A DNA stretch of 23,964 nt from a virus, in the IMG/VR virus record IMGVR_UViG_3300020469_000263, positions 1 through 23,964 of that record, one strand, 5' to 3'. Below the pieces are notes generated by a model. It was not told the DNA's origin, did not search any database, and saw nothing but the letters and a program-made list of their open reading frames with translations. Below, in pieces: positions 1 through 7,474 of this stretch; the first letter of the stretch is position 1, and the number at the start of each line of letters is the position of its first letter. The position numbers were made by a program, and so were the translations under genes.

Positions 1-516
1 CAGTATGATTTGGAATATGAAAACCTTTTAATGTGTGCCATGAGAGGTAGAGCAGGGCAACAACTAGGTCAGGGATTTTCTGGTAAGAAAACACAAATGG
101 GTGTAAAGATGAGCACTGCCGTTAAACAAGTTGGTTGTTCTAATCTCAAAGTATTAATTGAAGATGACAAGTTAGTAATACCAGATTATGATTGTATTGC
201 GGAATTGACAACATTCATTCAAAAAGGAAATAGTTTTCAAGCAGAGGAAGGTTGTAATGATGATCTGGCAATGTGTATGGTTATATTTGCTTGGATGTCT
301 ATGCAAGAGTATTTTAAAGAACTCAATGATAATGATGTGAGAGCAAGGATATATAAGGATCAACGAGAATCAATTGAGCAAGATATGGCACCGTTTGGAT
401 TCGTAGATGATGGATTGGAAGATGAGTACTTCGCAGATGCACAAGGAGATGTGTGGAAGAATGCGGATGTAACTGGTGACTATGGAGATAAATCATATAT
501 GTGGGAGTACAGGTGA
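1..516 (+). CDS. 17: Terminase large subunit, C-terminal part (gp17-like)
   Basis: This is the end of a gene whose 5' part lies outside the window; the frame is open from base 1 and stops with TGA at 514-516. In T4-like phages gp17 packages DNA into the prohead as an ATPase-nuclease motor docked on the portal. The remaining ~171 residues correspond to the end of the RNase H-fold nuclease domain: a Gly-rich stretch (MRGRAGQQLGQGFSGKKTQ) is followed by NDDLAMCMVIFAW, which matches the acidic 'DDL' catalytic segment of gp17 nucleases. The C-terminus is acidic and Tyr-rich. The position directly upstream of gp18 is the T4 gene order (17-18-19-20). An apparent TTG start at position 10 is only the first start-like codon in a truncated frame and should not be used. 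Identification rests on the nuclease motif and synteny. Confidence 0.88.
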   Translation, partial: QYDLEYENLLMCAMRGRAGQQLGQGFSGKKTQMGVKMSTAVKQVGCSNLKVLIEDDKLVIPDYDCIAELTTFIQKGNSFQAEEGCNDDLAMCMVIFAWMSMQEYFKELNDNDVRARIYKDQRESIEQDMAPFGFVDDGLEDEYFADAQGDVWKNADVTGDYGDKSYMWEYR

Positions 517-528
517 GCACTTCAAAAA

Positions 529-536
529 TATAAATA
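529..536 (+). promoter_or_regulatory. Late promoter motif TATAAATA upstream of gp18
   Basis: A perfect T4-type late promoter octamer lies 12 nt after the terminase stop codon and about 48 nt before the sheath start. In T4-like phages this element is read by RNA polymerase carrying the late sigma factor gp55, which is encoded in this same window. It should give the sheath gene its own late start. Confidence 0.75.
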
Positions 537-583
537 ATCCTAGACACAGGTTTAGTTGACCATTTACTAGGGGTATTATCAAG

Positions 584-2845
584 ATGAGTGCATCAAATCA
601 ACTATCGCCAGGTGTAGTTATACAGGAGAGAGACCTGTCTACAGTAACTACCCCATCAGCGTTTAATGTAGGAGTTATGGCAGCTCCATTCAACAGAGGC
701 CCTGTTGAAGAAATAACCAGTATATCTTCTGAGAGACAATTAGTTGATGTATTTGGTGAGCCAGATGATCAAAACTATGAGTATTGGTATACTGCTTCGC
801 AGTTTCTAGCATATGGTGGTACTTTAAAAACCATTAGAATTGCAAGTAGCAATCTTAGAAACGCAGTAAGCGATGCTCAAACAGCAGAATTAATTAAGAA
901 TCTTCAAGAATATGAAACTACCTTTGAGGATAGAGGTGGCACTACTTGGAATTGGGCTGCTCGTACTCCTGGAGCACTAGGTGATTCAGTTGGTATATTC
1001 GTAACTGATGCTGGACCTGATCAAATTGCTGTATTACCTGCACCTGGCACTGGTAACGAGCATGAGTTTGTTGCTGATGAAGCAATAACTGCATCTTCTG
1101 GTGCTGCTGCTAGAGTTTATAAGTATGCTCTTAAACTAACCTTATCATCTATAGTTAGCAACTTTACTGCTGGATCTACTGCAACAATTACTATTGGTGG
1201 TAGTGCTCAATCTGTAGATGTCCTAGCATGGGATGCTGGAAATAAAGTATTAGAAATTGGATTACAGGCTGGTGGTGTTACTGGTATCGTTGCTGATACA
1301 TCAGACACTATTGCTCAGAGTGGTGCTAGTGCAACTATTGCTAAGACAGAGCGTCTTCTTTATATCGGTTTAGATGCTTCAAGTATTGCTTTTAAAGCAG
1401 CAGACTCTATAACAGATACTAACTCAACTGCTGTTGCAATCACTTCAGTAAGAACTGAGTATTCAGAGCGTGAGTATCTTCCTGGTGTAAAATGGATCAA
1501 CGTTGCTCCACGTCCAGGCACTTCTTTATATGCTAATGGCATTGGTGGAAGTGATGATGAGTTACATATCTTAGTTGTTGATATTGACGGAAAGATAACA
1601 GGAACACCTGGTGCTGTATTAGAAAGATACATCTCAGTATCTAAAGCAGCAGATGCTAAGACATCTGTTGGTGAAGTTAACTACTACAAAGAAGTAATCA
1701 AGCAAAGATCTACTTATGTTTATTGGGGTAAGCACGAAGTTGCTGCACATCCAGGAACAAATGGTAACTCTGCTGCTGGTAACTGGGGTCTTACAGCTGC
1801 AAACAGAAGGTTTAACCGTCTTCGCAATGCCGCAGGTACACAAGATTATCCTGCAGGTAATACAACTGTTGGATCTGATGGAAACGCAACATTCTACTAT
1901 AGACTTGGTGGTGGTGTAGACTACACAGTTGCTGGTGGAATCATTACATTATCAAACACTGACATTGCTGCAGCATATGATTTAGTTGCAGACCCAGAGT
2001 CACAGACAATTGATTTCATTCTTTCTGGTCCAGCTGGATCTACAAATGAAATTGCTCTTGCTAAAGTATCTACTCTAATGAATCTTGTAGAAGAGCGTCG
2101 TGATTGCATGGCATTCTTCTCACCTAAGAGAGGAGATGTTATTGGTATAAGCAGTTCTGCTACAATAACAGATAACATTGTTAACTACTTTGATCTACTA
2201 CCATCATCTAGTTACGCAGTATTTGATTCTGGATACAAGTATATCTACGATAAGTATAATGATGTTTATCGTTACGTCCCAGTTAACGGTGACACTGCTG
2301 GACTATGTGTCCAAACCACAGAAGTTTCAGAACCTTGGTATTCACCTGCAGGTTTTGCACGTGGTGTTTTGAGAAATGCTATCAAACTAGCATACACTCC
2401 AAACAAGATACAGAGAGATACACTTTATGCAAATAGAGTTAACCCAATTGTTTCCTTCCCTGGTCAAGGTATTGTATTATTTGGTGATAAGACTGCACAG
2501 TCATTTGCTTCTGCATTCGATAGAATCAACGTCCGTCGTTTATTCCTAGTTATCGAAAGAGTAGTTGGTACTGCTGCTAAGACTCAACTCTTTGAGCAAA
2601 ACGATGAGGCACAGAGAAATCTATTCCTAAACATTGTTGAGCCATATCTCCGTGATGTCCAAGGTCGTCGTGGTGTTACTGACTTCTTAGTTAAGTGTGA
2701 CTCCGAGAACAACCCTCCACAAGCAGTTGACCGTGGTGAGTTTTACGCAGAAATCTACGTGAAGCCAACACGCACAATTAACTACATTACTCTAACATTC
2801 GTTGCAACCAGAACTGGTGTTGCGTTTGAAGAAGTAGCAAGTTAA
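584..2845 (+). CDS. 18: Contractile tail sheath protein (gp18)
   Basis: The gene encodes a 753-aa sheath subunit that polymerises around the tail tube and contracts on infection. The N-terminus (SPGVVIQERDLSTVTTP) is the conserved sheath opening strand, and the C-terminus (YVKPTRTINYITLTFVATRTG) is the conserved subunit-linking arm. It is longer than T4 gp18 (659 aa). A Ser/Thr/Ala/Gly-rich, beta-prone insert at roughly residues 150-280 looks like an extra surface domain. A further Gly/Asn-rich stretch lies near residues 400-450. The start is ATG at 584, with AGGGG about 10 nt upstream. It is preceded by a TATAAATA motif and followed by a UUCG terminator, so it is probably made as an abundant late transcript. 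The assignment is firm from both termini and from its place between gp17 and gp19. Confidence 0.95.
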   Translation: MSASNQLSPGVVIQERDLSTVTTPSAFNVGVMAAPFNRGPVEEITSISSERQLVDVFGEPDDQNYEYWYTASQFLAYGGTLKTIRIASSNLRNAVSDAQTAELIKNLQEYETTFEDRGGTTWNWAARTPGALGDSVGIFVTDAGPDQIAVLPAPGTGNEHEFVADEAITASSGAAARVYKYALKLTLSSIVSNFTAGSTATITIGGSAQSVDVLAWDAGNKVLEIGLQAGGVTGIVADTSDTIAQSGASATIAKTERLLYIGLDASSIAFKAADSITDTNSTAVAITSVRTEYSEREYLPGVKWINVAPRPGTSLYANGIGGSDDELHILVVDIDGKITGTPGAVLERYISVSKAADAKTSVGEVNYYKEVIKQRSTYVYWGKHEVAAHPGTNGNSAAGNWGLTAANRRFNRLRNAAGTQDYPAGNTTVGSDGNATFYYRLGGGVDYTVAGGIITLSNTDIAAAYDLVADPESQTIDFILSGPAGSTNEIALAKVSTLMNLVEERRDCMAFFSPKRGDVIGISSSATITDNIVNYFDLLPSSSYAVFDSGYKYIYDKYNDVYRYVPVNGDTAGLCVQTTEVSEPWYSPAGFARGVLRNAIKLAYTPNKIQRDTLYANRVNPIVSFPGQGIVLFGDKTAQSFASAFDRINVRRLFLVIERVVGTAAKTQLFEQNDEAQRNLFLNIVEPYLRDVQGRRGVTDFLVKCDSENNPPQAVDRGEFYAEIYVKPTRTINYITLTFVATRTGVAFEEVAS

Positions 2846-3063
2846 TGAAGATCAAACCTCTTAAACATTGTCGGTTATCCCAGATGAAATTCTTCTACTG
2901 GGATCCCAAAGATGATCCACGAGAGCCAGAATATTGGGAAGACTCACCTTCGGGTGGGTCTTTTTTATGCGTGAAATTATTAGTTCTTCTAAATATTAAA
3001 GACGGAGATATTTTACAATCATGGCACTTAGAGGAACCATTGACGATTTTAAAGCTAGTGTAG
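2845..3063 (+). CDS. Doubtful small ORF overlapping the gp18 stop
   Basis: This is a 72-codon frame whose ATG overlaps the gp18 stop codon (TAATG), an arrangement that allows translational coupling. The first ~30 residues (including KFFYWDPKDDPREPEYWED) are unlike random AT-rich translation. However, the frame then runs through the terminator hairpin at 2939-2966, across the gp19 promoter and into the start of gp19. Only the part before the terminator could be made from most transcripts. I do not recognise a family. It could equally be a 96-nt 3' untranslated spacer. Confidence 0.2.
   Translation: MKIKPLKHCRLSQMKFFYWDPKDDPREPEYWEDSPSGGSFLCVKLLVLLNIKDGDILQSWHLEEPLTILKLV
2939..2966 (+). terminator. 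Intrinsic terminator after gp18, UUCG loop
   Basis: The stem GACTCACC / GGTGGGTC (2941-2948 with 2953-2960, one G-T pair, extended by two A-T pairs) closes a TTCG tetraloop and is followed by six T. This is a textbook Rho-independent terminator. It separates the sheath transcript from the tail tube gene. Confidence 0.88.
2988..2995 (+). promoter_or_regulatory. Late promoter motif TCTAAATA upstream of gp19
   Basis: A CTAAATA element lies 22 nt after the gp18 terminator and about 26 nt before the gp19 ATG. It is a variant of the T4 late motif, and the same heptamer recurs before gp67, the tail-tube-like gene and uvsY in this window. Its placement directly after a terminator supports independent late transcription of gp19. 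Confidence 0.6.
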
Positions 3064-3617
3064 TTAATGACTTTGCTAGACCTAATCTATTTCAGGTAGA
3101 CTTAAACTTTCCAGCAACACTAGGAATTTCATCAGATTTATCAACTTTCGGTAACTTTACCGTAAGAGCAGCAAACCTACCAGCATCTCAAATTGGAGTT
3201 GTTGAAGTACCTTTTAGAGGTAGGGTATTAAAAATTGCAGGAGATCGTACATTCGAGCCATGGACAATTACTGTTATGAATGACAGTGGTTTCAACATGA
3301 GAAATGCATTTGAAATGTGGGCAAACTCCATTCAAGCAGCAAACGAAAACTTTACTGCTGCTGGCACTCTTGGTGACGCAACCGATTCTACTGGTTACTT
3401 TGCTGATATGCTTGTCCATCAACTCTCTAGAGATATTAAGTCTGATAGTGAGTCACCTAAGATTACTAAGTCTTATAAGTTCTACAACGTATTCCCAAGT
3501 AATATCTCTGCTATCGATCTTGACTTCGGTAACAACGATGCGATTGAAGAATTCACTGTTGAGCTACAGGTTCAGTACTGGGCACCTCAGTCTACAGCAT
3601 CAACCGATAACACTTAA
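3021..3617 (+). CDS. 19: Tail tube protein (gp19)
   Basis: This 198-aa subunit forms the inner tail tube inside the sheath. The start MALRGTIDDF and the segment PFRGRVLKIAGDRTFEPW, followed by NDSGFNMRNAFEMW, are the characteristic tail-tube pattern (beta strand, RG loop, 'W' strand, helix). It is somewhat longer than T4 gp19 (163 aa). It lies between sheath and portal as in T4. A weak Shine-Dalgarno (GGAG at 3004-3007) is rather far from the ATG. A related protein with the same strand-loop pattern is encoded at 9460-10014. Confidence 0.93.
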   Translation: MALRGTIDDFKASVVNDFARPNLFQVDLNFPATLGISSDLSTFGNFTVRAANLPASQIGVVEVPFRGRVLKIAGDRTFEPWTITVMNDSGFNMRNAFEMWANSIQAANENFTAAGTLGDATDSTGYFADMLVHQLSRDIKSDSESPKITKSYKFYNVFPSNISAIDLDFGNNDAIEEFTVELQVQYWAPQSTASTDNT

Positions 3618-3630
3618 AAAGACCATATCC

Positions 3631-3656
3631 TATCCCTGATAAATAGATCAGGGATA
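3631..3656 (+). repeat. Perfect 10-bp inverted repeat holding a late promoter motif
   Basis: TATCCCTGAT (3631-3640) is exactly complementary to ATCAGGGATA (3647-3656), with the 6-nt loop AAATAG. The late motif GATAAATA (3638-3645) straddles the arm and loop. A run of six T follows at 3663-3668. The element sits between the gp19 stop and the gp20 start. It may serve as a gp19 3' end and a gp20 promoter at once. Confidence 0.7.
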
Positions 3657-3676
3657 ATCAAATTTTTTAAATTATA

Positions 3677-5302
3677 ATGGCAACTCAGTTATTTGGTTTT
3701 TCATTAGAGCGTGCTAAGAAGGTACCTAAGGGGCCTTCTTTTGTGCAGAAGGATAATCTGGATGGATCACAACCTGTATCAGGTGGTGGTCACTATGGTT
3801 ATACTGTAGACTTTGATGGGCAAATTAGAAATGAATTTCAATTAATCTCTCGTTATAGAGAGATGGTATTACAACCAGAATGTGATAGTGCAGTTGATGA
3901 TATAGTCAACGAAACTATATGTGGTAACTTTGATGATGTACCAGTACAAGTTGAGTTATCAAATTTAAAAGTATCTGAAAAGATTAAGAAGTTAATTCGT
4001 GAAGAGTTTGATGAAATCCTCCGTCTTTTAGATTTTGACAATAGATCATATGAAATCTTCCGTAGATGGTATGTCGATGGAAGATTGTTTTATCATAAGG
4101 TAATTGATCCAGACAATCCTACTAAAGGACTAATAGAATTACGTTATATTGATCCTCGCAAGATTCGCAAGATCAATGAAATTGAGAATAGAAATCCAGA
4201 ACAATTAAGAGGTCTTCCTCTAAATCAACAGTTATCTCCTAAATCTGCACAGTATTTCTTATATGATCCAAAGGGATTAAAGAGTACTAGCACACAGGGA
4301 TTGAAGATTGCACCAGATTCTATATGCTACTGTCACTCAGGCATCATGGATCTAAACAAAAACATGGTGTTGTCACATCTCAATAAAGCAATTAAGGCAG
4401 TCAATCAACTTAGAATGATTGAAGACTCTCTTGTTATCTACAGATTATCAAGAGCACCAGAAAGAAGAATTTTTTATATTGATGTAGGTAACCTTCCTAA
4501 GAATAAGGCAGAGCAATATCTACGTGAAGTAATGGGTCGTTACAGAAACAAACTTGTATACGATGCAAACACTGGTGAGATAAAGGATGACAAGAAGTTT
4601 ATGTCTATGCTTGAAGACTTCTGGTTACCTAGAAGAGAGGGTGGTAGAGGTACTGAGATTACTACATTACCTGGTGGACAAAACTTAGGTGAGTTAGAAG
4701 ACGTTAAGTACTTCCAGAAGAAACTATACAAATCACTCAACGTTCCTAATTCAAGATTGGAAACAGAGACTACCTTTAACATAGGTCGTGCTGCTGAGAT
4801 TACAAGAGATGAAGTTAAGTTTCAGAAGTTTGTTGCACGTTTACGCAAACGTTTTGGAGAGTTGTTTGTTGATCTTCTTAAGACTCAACTAATTCTTAAA
4901 GGTATTGTTTCCATTGAAGAATGGGAAGATATGAAAGAGCATATTCAATTTGATTATATTGCTGACAACTACTTCTCAGAGCTTAAGGATATTGAGATCC
5001 GTAATGAAAGGATAAATCAAGTTGCTGCAATGGATCCTTACGTTGGTAAATACTTCTCTATTGAGTATATGCGTCGTCAGGTAATCAAACAAACTGATCA
5101 AGAGATCGTTGAAATTGATGAGCAAATTGAACAAGAAATTGCTGATGGTAAGTTGATGGATCCTGCGGAACAAGCAGCATTAGATGCTGGAATTGATCCA
5201 ATGGCTGCTGGTCCTGAAGGCATGGAAGGCACTGAAGTACCTGCTACTGCAGGTCAACCTGAAGGTCCATCTAGTGCGGATAAAAAACGTGCCGAATTCT
5301 AA
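3677..5302 (+). CDS. 20: Portal vertex protein (gp20)
   Basis: The gene encodes a 541-aa portal subunit (T4: 524 aa). Twelve copies form the ring at the packaging vertex, where the prohead assembles and DNA enters. Recognisable conserved segments include the region around DSAVDDIVNE (residues ~70-80), the RRWYVDGRLFYH segment (~129-140), 'RYIDPRKIRKI', and the C-terminal clip/stem part with TFNIGRAAEITRDEVKFQKF. The C-terminal ~45 residues are acidic and rich in Ala, Pro and Gly. The ATG follows the hairpin/late promoter element. The stop overlaps two tandem CTAAATA motifs. Confidence 0.95.
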   Translation: MATQLFGFSLERAKKVPKGPSFVQKDNLDGSQPVSGGGHYGYTVDFDGQIRNEFQLISRYREMVLQPECDSAVDDIVNETICGNFDDVPVQVELSNLKVSEKIKKLIREEFDEILRLLDFDNRSYEIFRRWYVDGRLFYHKVIDPDNPTKGLIELRYIDPRKIRKINEIENRNPEQLRGLPLNQQLSPKSAQYFLYDPKGLKSTSTQGLKIAPDSICYCHSGIMDLNKNMVLSHLNKAIKAVNQLRMIEDSLVIYRLSRAPERRIFYIDVGNLPKNKAEQYLREVMGRYRNKLVYDANTGEIKDDKKFMSMLEDFWLPRREGGRGTEITTLPGGQNLGELEDVKYFQKKLYKSLNVPNSRLETETTFNIGRAAEITRDEVKFQKFVARLRKRFGELFVDLLKTQLILKGIVSIEEWEDMKEHIQFDYIADNYFSELKDIEIRNERINQVAAMDPYVGKYFSIEYMRRQVIKQTDQEIVEIDEQIEQEIADGKLMDPAEQAALDAGIDPMAAGPEGMEGTEVPATAGQPEGPSSADKKRAEF

Positions 5303-5312
5303 ATACTAAATA
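5299..5312 (+). promoter_or_regulatory. Tandem late promoter motifs CTAAATA-CTAAATA before gp67
   Basis: Two head-to-tail copies of CTAAATA (5299-5305, 5306-5312) overlap the end of gp20 and precede the gp67 ATG at 5335. The position and the match to the other late motifs in the window support a late promoter for the gp67-gp21 pair. Confidence 0.6.
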
Positions 5313-5334
5313 ACTATAACATCATTCACATATT

Positions 5335-5694
5335 ATGCCTACCGATATTGCAAAAGACATTGTTGACAGAATTTTTGGTGACGATAAAGCTAAAGCATTA
5401 GACTTAACTAATGATGCTTTATCTGCTACTACATATGATCTTGTCCAACAACAAAAATTGGAATTCGCCAAATCAATGGGTTTTGACTTGAAAGACACTG
5501 CTCAAGATGCTGCTGATGAAGTACAAGATTCTCTACCTGATGGCCAAGAAGCTCCTACGGAAGTTGAAGTGGTGGATCGTAAACCAGAAGATCCTCCCGA
5601 AAATGCAGAAACTGGTGAAGCAGTACCTGACCCGTCCACAGAAATAGTAGATGCCCAACCTACAGAGGAACCAAAAGATGAGACTAATAGCTGA
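5335..5694 (+). CDS. 67: Prohead core protein (gp67-like)
   Basis: This is a 119-aa, strongly acidic protein lying between portal and prohead protease, the place of T4 gp67/gp68. The N-terminal helical part (DALSATTYDLVQQQKLEFAK, about residues 27-46) resembles the T4 gp67 pattern in which an 'A..R/T.DLI..EK...A+' helix precedes an acidic tail. The C-terminal ~65 residues are almost all Glu, Asp, Pro and Thr. In T4, gp67 is an internal scaffold component degraded by the gp21 protease during maturation. No clear Shine-Dalgarno is visible. The 3' end overlaps the gp21 start by 17 nt. The assignment rests mainly on synteny and composition. Confidence 0.75.
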   Translation: MPTDIAKDIVDRIFGDDKAKALDLTNDALSATTYDLVQQQKLEFAKSMGFDLKDTAQDAADEVQDSLPDGQEAPTEVEVVDRKPEDPPENAETGEAVPDPSTEIVDAQPTEEPKDETNS

Positions 5695-6322
5695 AGAAAT
5701 TTTACAAGTAGAATTTCTATCTGAAGAAAAAAATGGAAAGAAGAGTCACTTTATCGAAGGTGTATTTCTTCAGTCCGAAATAAAGAATAAGAATGGTAGG
5801 GTATATCCACAAGGTGTACTTGCCAGAGAAGTTGCTAAATATGATGAGAATCATATTCAAAAAGGTCGTGCTTTAGGTGAGCTTGGTCATCCTGAAGGTC
5901 CATCAATTAATTTGGATAGGGTTTCTCATAAGATCGAATCATTGAAAGAATCTGGTAATAACTTTATTGGTAGAGCAAAAATACTTGATACACCAATGGG
6001 TAACATTGCTAAGAATCTTATTGATGAGGGAGTACGTTTAGGAGTTTCTTCTAGAGGTATGGGATCACTTAAAGAAAAGGATGGTGTAAATTTCGTTGCT
6101 GACGACTTTATGCTTGCCACTGCTGCTGATATCGTAGCAGATCCTTCAGCTCCAGATGCATTTGTAGATGGAATTATGGAAGGAAAGGAATGGGTTTGGG
6201 ATAATGGCATACTTAAAGAGTCTGCTGTTGCTCAAATCAAGCAAGAAATTGATCAAGCAACCCTAATAAACTTACAAGAACGGAAGGTTTCCGCATTCAG
6301 TAAGTTTTTAAAGAGTCTTTAA
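5678..6322 (+). CDS. 21: Prohead core protease (gp21)
   Basis: This is a 214-aa serine protease of the T4 gp21 family, which cleaves scaffold and capsid proteins after (L/I)-X-E sites. The conserved GELGHPEGPSI (His71) and GVSSRGMGSL (Ser124/125) segments carry the expected catalytic His and Ser. I chose the ATG at 5678 (MRLIAEEI) rather than the in-frame ATG at 5651, because AGAGGA at 5664-5669 is 8 nt upstream and family members begin with this sequence. The gene overlaps gp67 by 17 nt, so the two are likely translationally coupled. Its cleavage targets gp22 and gp23 follow immediately. Confidence 0.92.
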   Translation: MRLIAEEILQVEFLSEEKNGKKSHFIEGVFLQSEIKNKNGRVYPQGVLAREVAKYDENHIQKGRALGELGHPEGPSINLDRVSHKIESLKESGNNFIGRAKILDTPMGNIAKNLIDEGVRLGVSSRGMGSLKEKDGVNFVADDFMLATAADIVADPSAPDAFVDGIMEGKEWVWDNGILKESAVAQIKQEIDQATLINLQERKVSAFSKFLKSL

Positions 6323-6324
6323 TG

Positions 6325-6332
6325 TATAAATA
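6325..6332 (+). promoter_or_regulatory. Late promoter motif TATAAATA upstream of gp22
   Basis: A perfect T4 late octamer lies 2 nt after the gp21 stop and 44 nt before the gp22 ATG. It probably drives scaffold synthesis and perhaps continues into gp23, which has no clear motif of its own. Confidence 0.72.
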
Positions 6333-6375
6333 AATAAAGACAATACAAATAGTACGCTGTACGGAGTTAAAACAA

Positions 6376-7425
6376 ATGTCTGAATCCCTCGAAAAAGAGT
6401 TAGATAATATGGAAGAAGTGACCGAAGGTTCTAACGTTGTCACCAAAAACGCAAAGCCTGGTGAGAAAATCGATACCTCAAAATCAACCGATTCACTAGG
6501 TGGTAGTGGAAAGAAGGTGGTCCATGTAGACACTGATTCCCTTGAAGGAGCAGCTGGTACCAAGAATGCAGGTAAGTCTGCAGCTGGTTCAGTAAGCGTT
6601 GAAAAGGATAAGTCTATTAAGACAAAACCTTCAGATGCGTCCAGTAAAAAGGAGGAAGTAACTAATGATGAAGAAGTCATCTCGGAAGAAACCCCTGAAA
6701 CTAAATACGACTTTACTGAAGACGTTGACGCTCTTGTCGCTGGTGAAGAACTCTCAGAAGAATTCAGACAGCGTGCAGCAACAATCTTTGAAGCAGCAGT
6801 AACCGCTAAGGTTAATGATGAAGTCAAGGTTGTCACAGAAGCATTTGAACAATCTCTTACTGAAGAAGTAGAGAAAGTCAAAACAGATTTGGCAGAAAAA
6901 GTAGATGACTATCTATCTTATGCTGCGAAACAGTGGTTAGAAGAAAATTCAATCGCTGTTGAGCACGGTATTAAGAATGAGATGGCTGAGTCATTCTTTA
7001 ACGGCCTAAAAGAACTCTTCGTGGAGCATAACTTTACAGTTCCCGAAGAAAAATTCAACCTCCTAGATGGGATGGCTGGAGAAATAGATGATATGGAGAA
7101 GAAACTCAACGAGCAAATCGACGCTAATGTCAACCTTAACAAAAGAGTTGGCGAACTTATAAAAATGGAAATTGTGGTTGAGTCATCAGCTGGTTTAGCT
7201 GAGACTCAGAAAGAGAAGCTTGCTTCTCTAGCAGAGGGTGTTGAGTTTGAAACTGAAGAAGATTTTCGCAAGAAGATCGAAACTATTAAGGAATCATACT
7301 TTACTCGCAAGGAAGCAACTGAGGTTGTAGATCCTACCGAGGACAAAGGAGAAAGCCTTGTAGAGGATACTACTTCGGGCACTATGTCTAAGTACGTAGA
7401 TGCACTTAAGCAGTGGTCCAACTAA
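6376..7425 (+). CDS. 22: Prohead core scaffolding protein (gp22)
   Basis: This 349-aa, acidic, Lys/Glu-rich, largely helical protein sits directly before the major capsid gene, as T4 gp22 does. Residues ~1-110 are Ser/Thr/Gly/Lys-rich and probably disordered. Residues ~115-300 have long heptad-like stretches consistent with coiled coil. gp22 forms the core on which the gp23 shell assembles and is then digested by gp21; several L-X-E and I-X-E sites are present. It is longer than T4 gp22 (269 aa), mainly through the N-terminal region. ATG 6376 is preceded by GGAG at 6363-6366. The assignment rests on composition plus its position between gp21 and gp23. Confidence 0.88.
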   Translation: MSESLEKELDNMEEVTEGSNVVTKNAKPGEKIDTSKSTDSLGGSGKKVVHVDTDSLEGAAGTKNAGKSAAGSVSVEKDKSIKTKPSDASSKKEEVTNDEEVISEETPETKYDFTEDVDALVAGEELSEEFRQRAATIFEAAVTAKVNDEVKVVTEAFEQSLTEEVEKVKTDLAEKVDDYLSYAAKQWLEENSIAVEHGIKNEMAESFFNGLKELFVEHNFTVPEEKFNLLDGMAGEIDDMEKKLNEQIDANVNLNKRVGELIKMEIVVESSAGLAETQKEKLASLAEGVEFETEEDFRKKIETIKESYFTRKEATEVVDPTEDKGESLVEDTTSGTMSKYVDALKQWSN

Positions 7426-7474
7426 TTTAATTATTTGTAATTAACCATTTTTCAAAAACAATTTCGGAGACACA

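Noticed and set aside
2899-2908. 10-bp palindrome TGGGATCCCA
   Set aside because: It is a single perfect palindrome without related copies or a promoter next to it; chance is sufficient.
6297-6881. 194-codon minus-strand frame opposite gp22
   Set aside because: It is the Ser/Thr-rich complement of the Glu/Lys/Ser-rich scaffold gene; no other gene in the window uses the minus strand.
7427-7444. AT-only inverted repeat TTAATTA / TAATTAA between gp22 and gp23
   Set aside because: The stem is all A-T, with no T run in position; too weak to call a terminator or operator.
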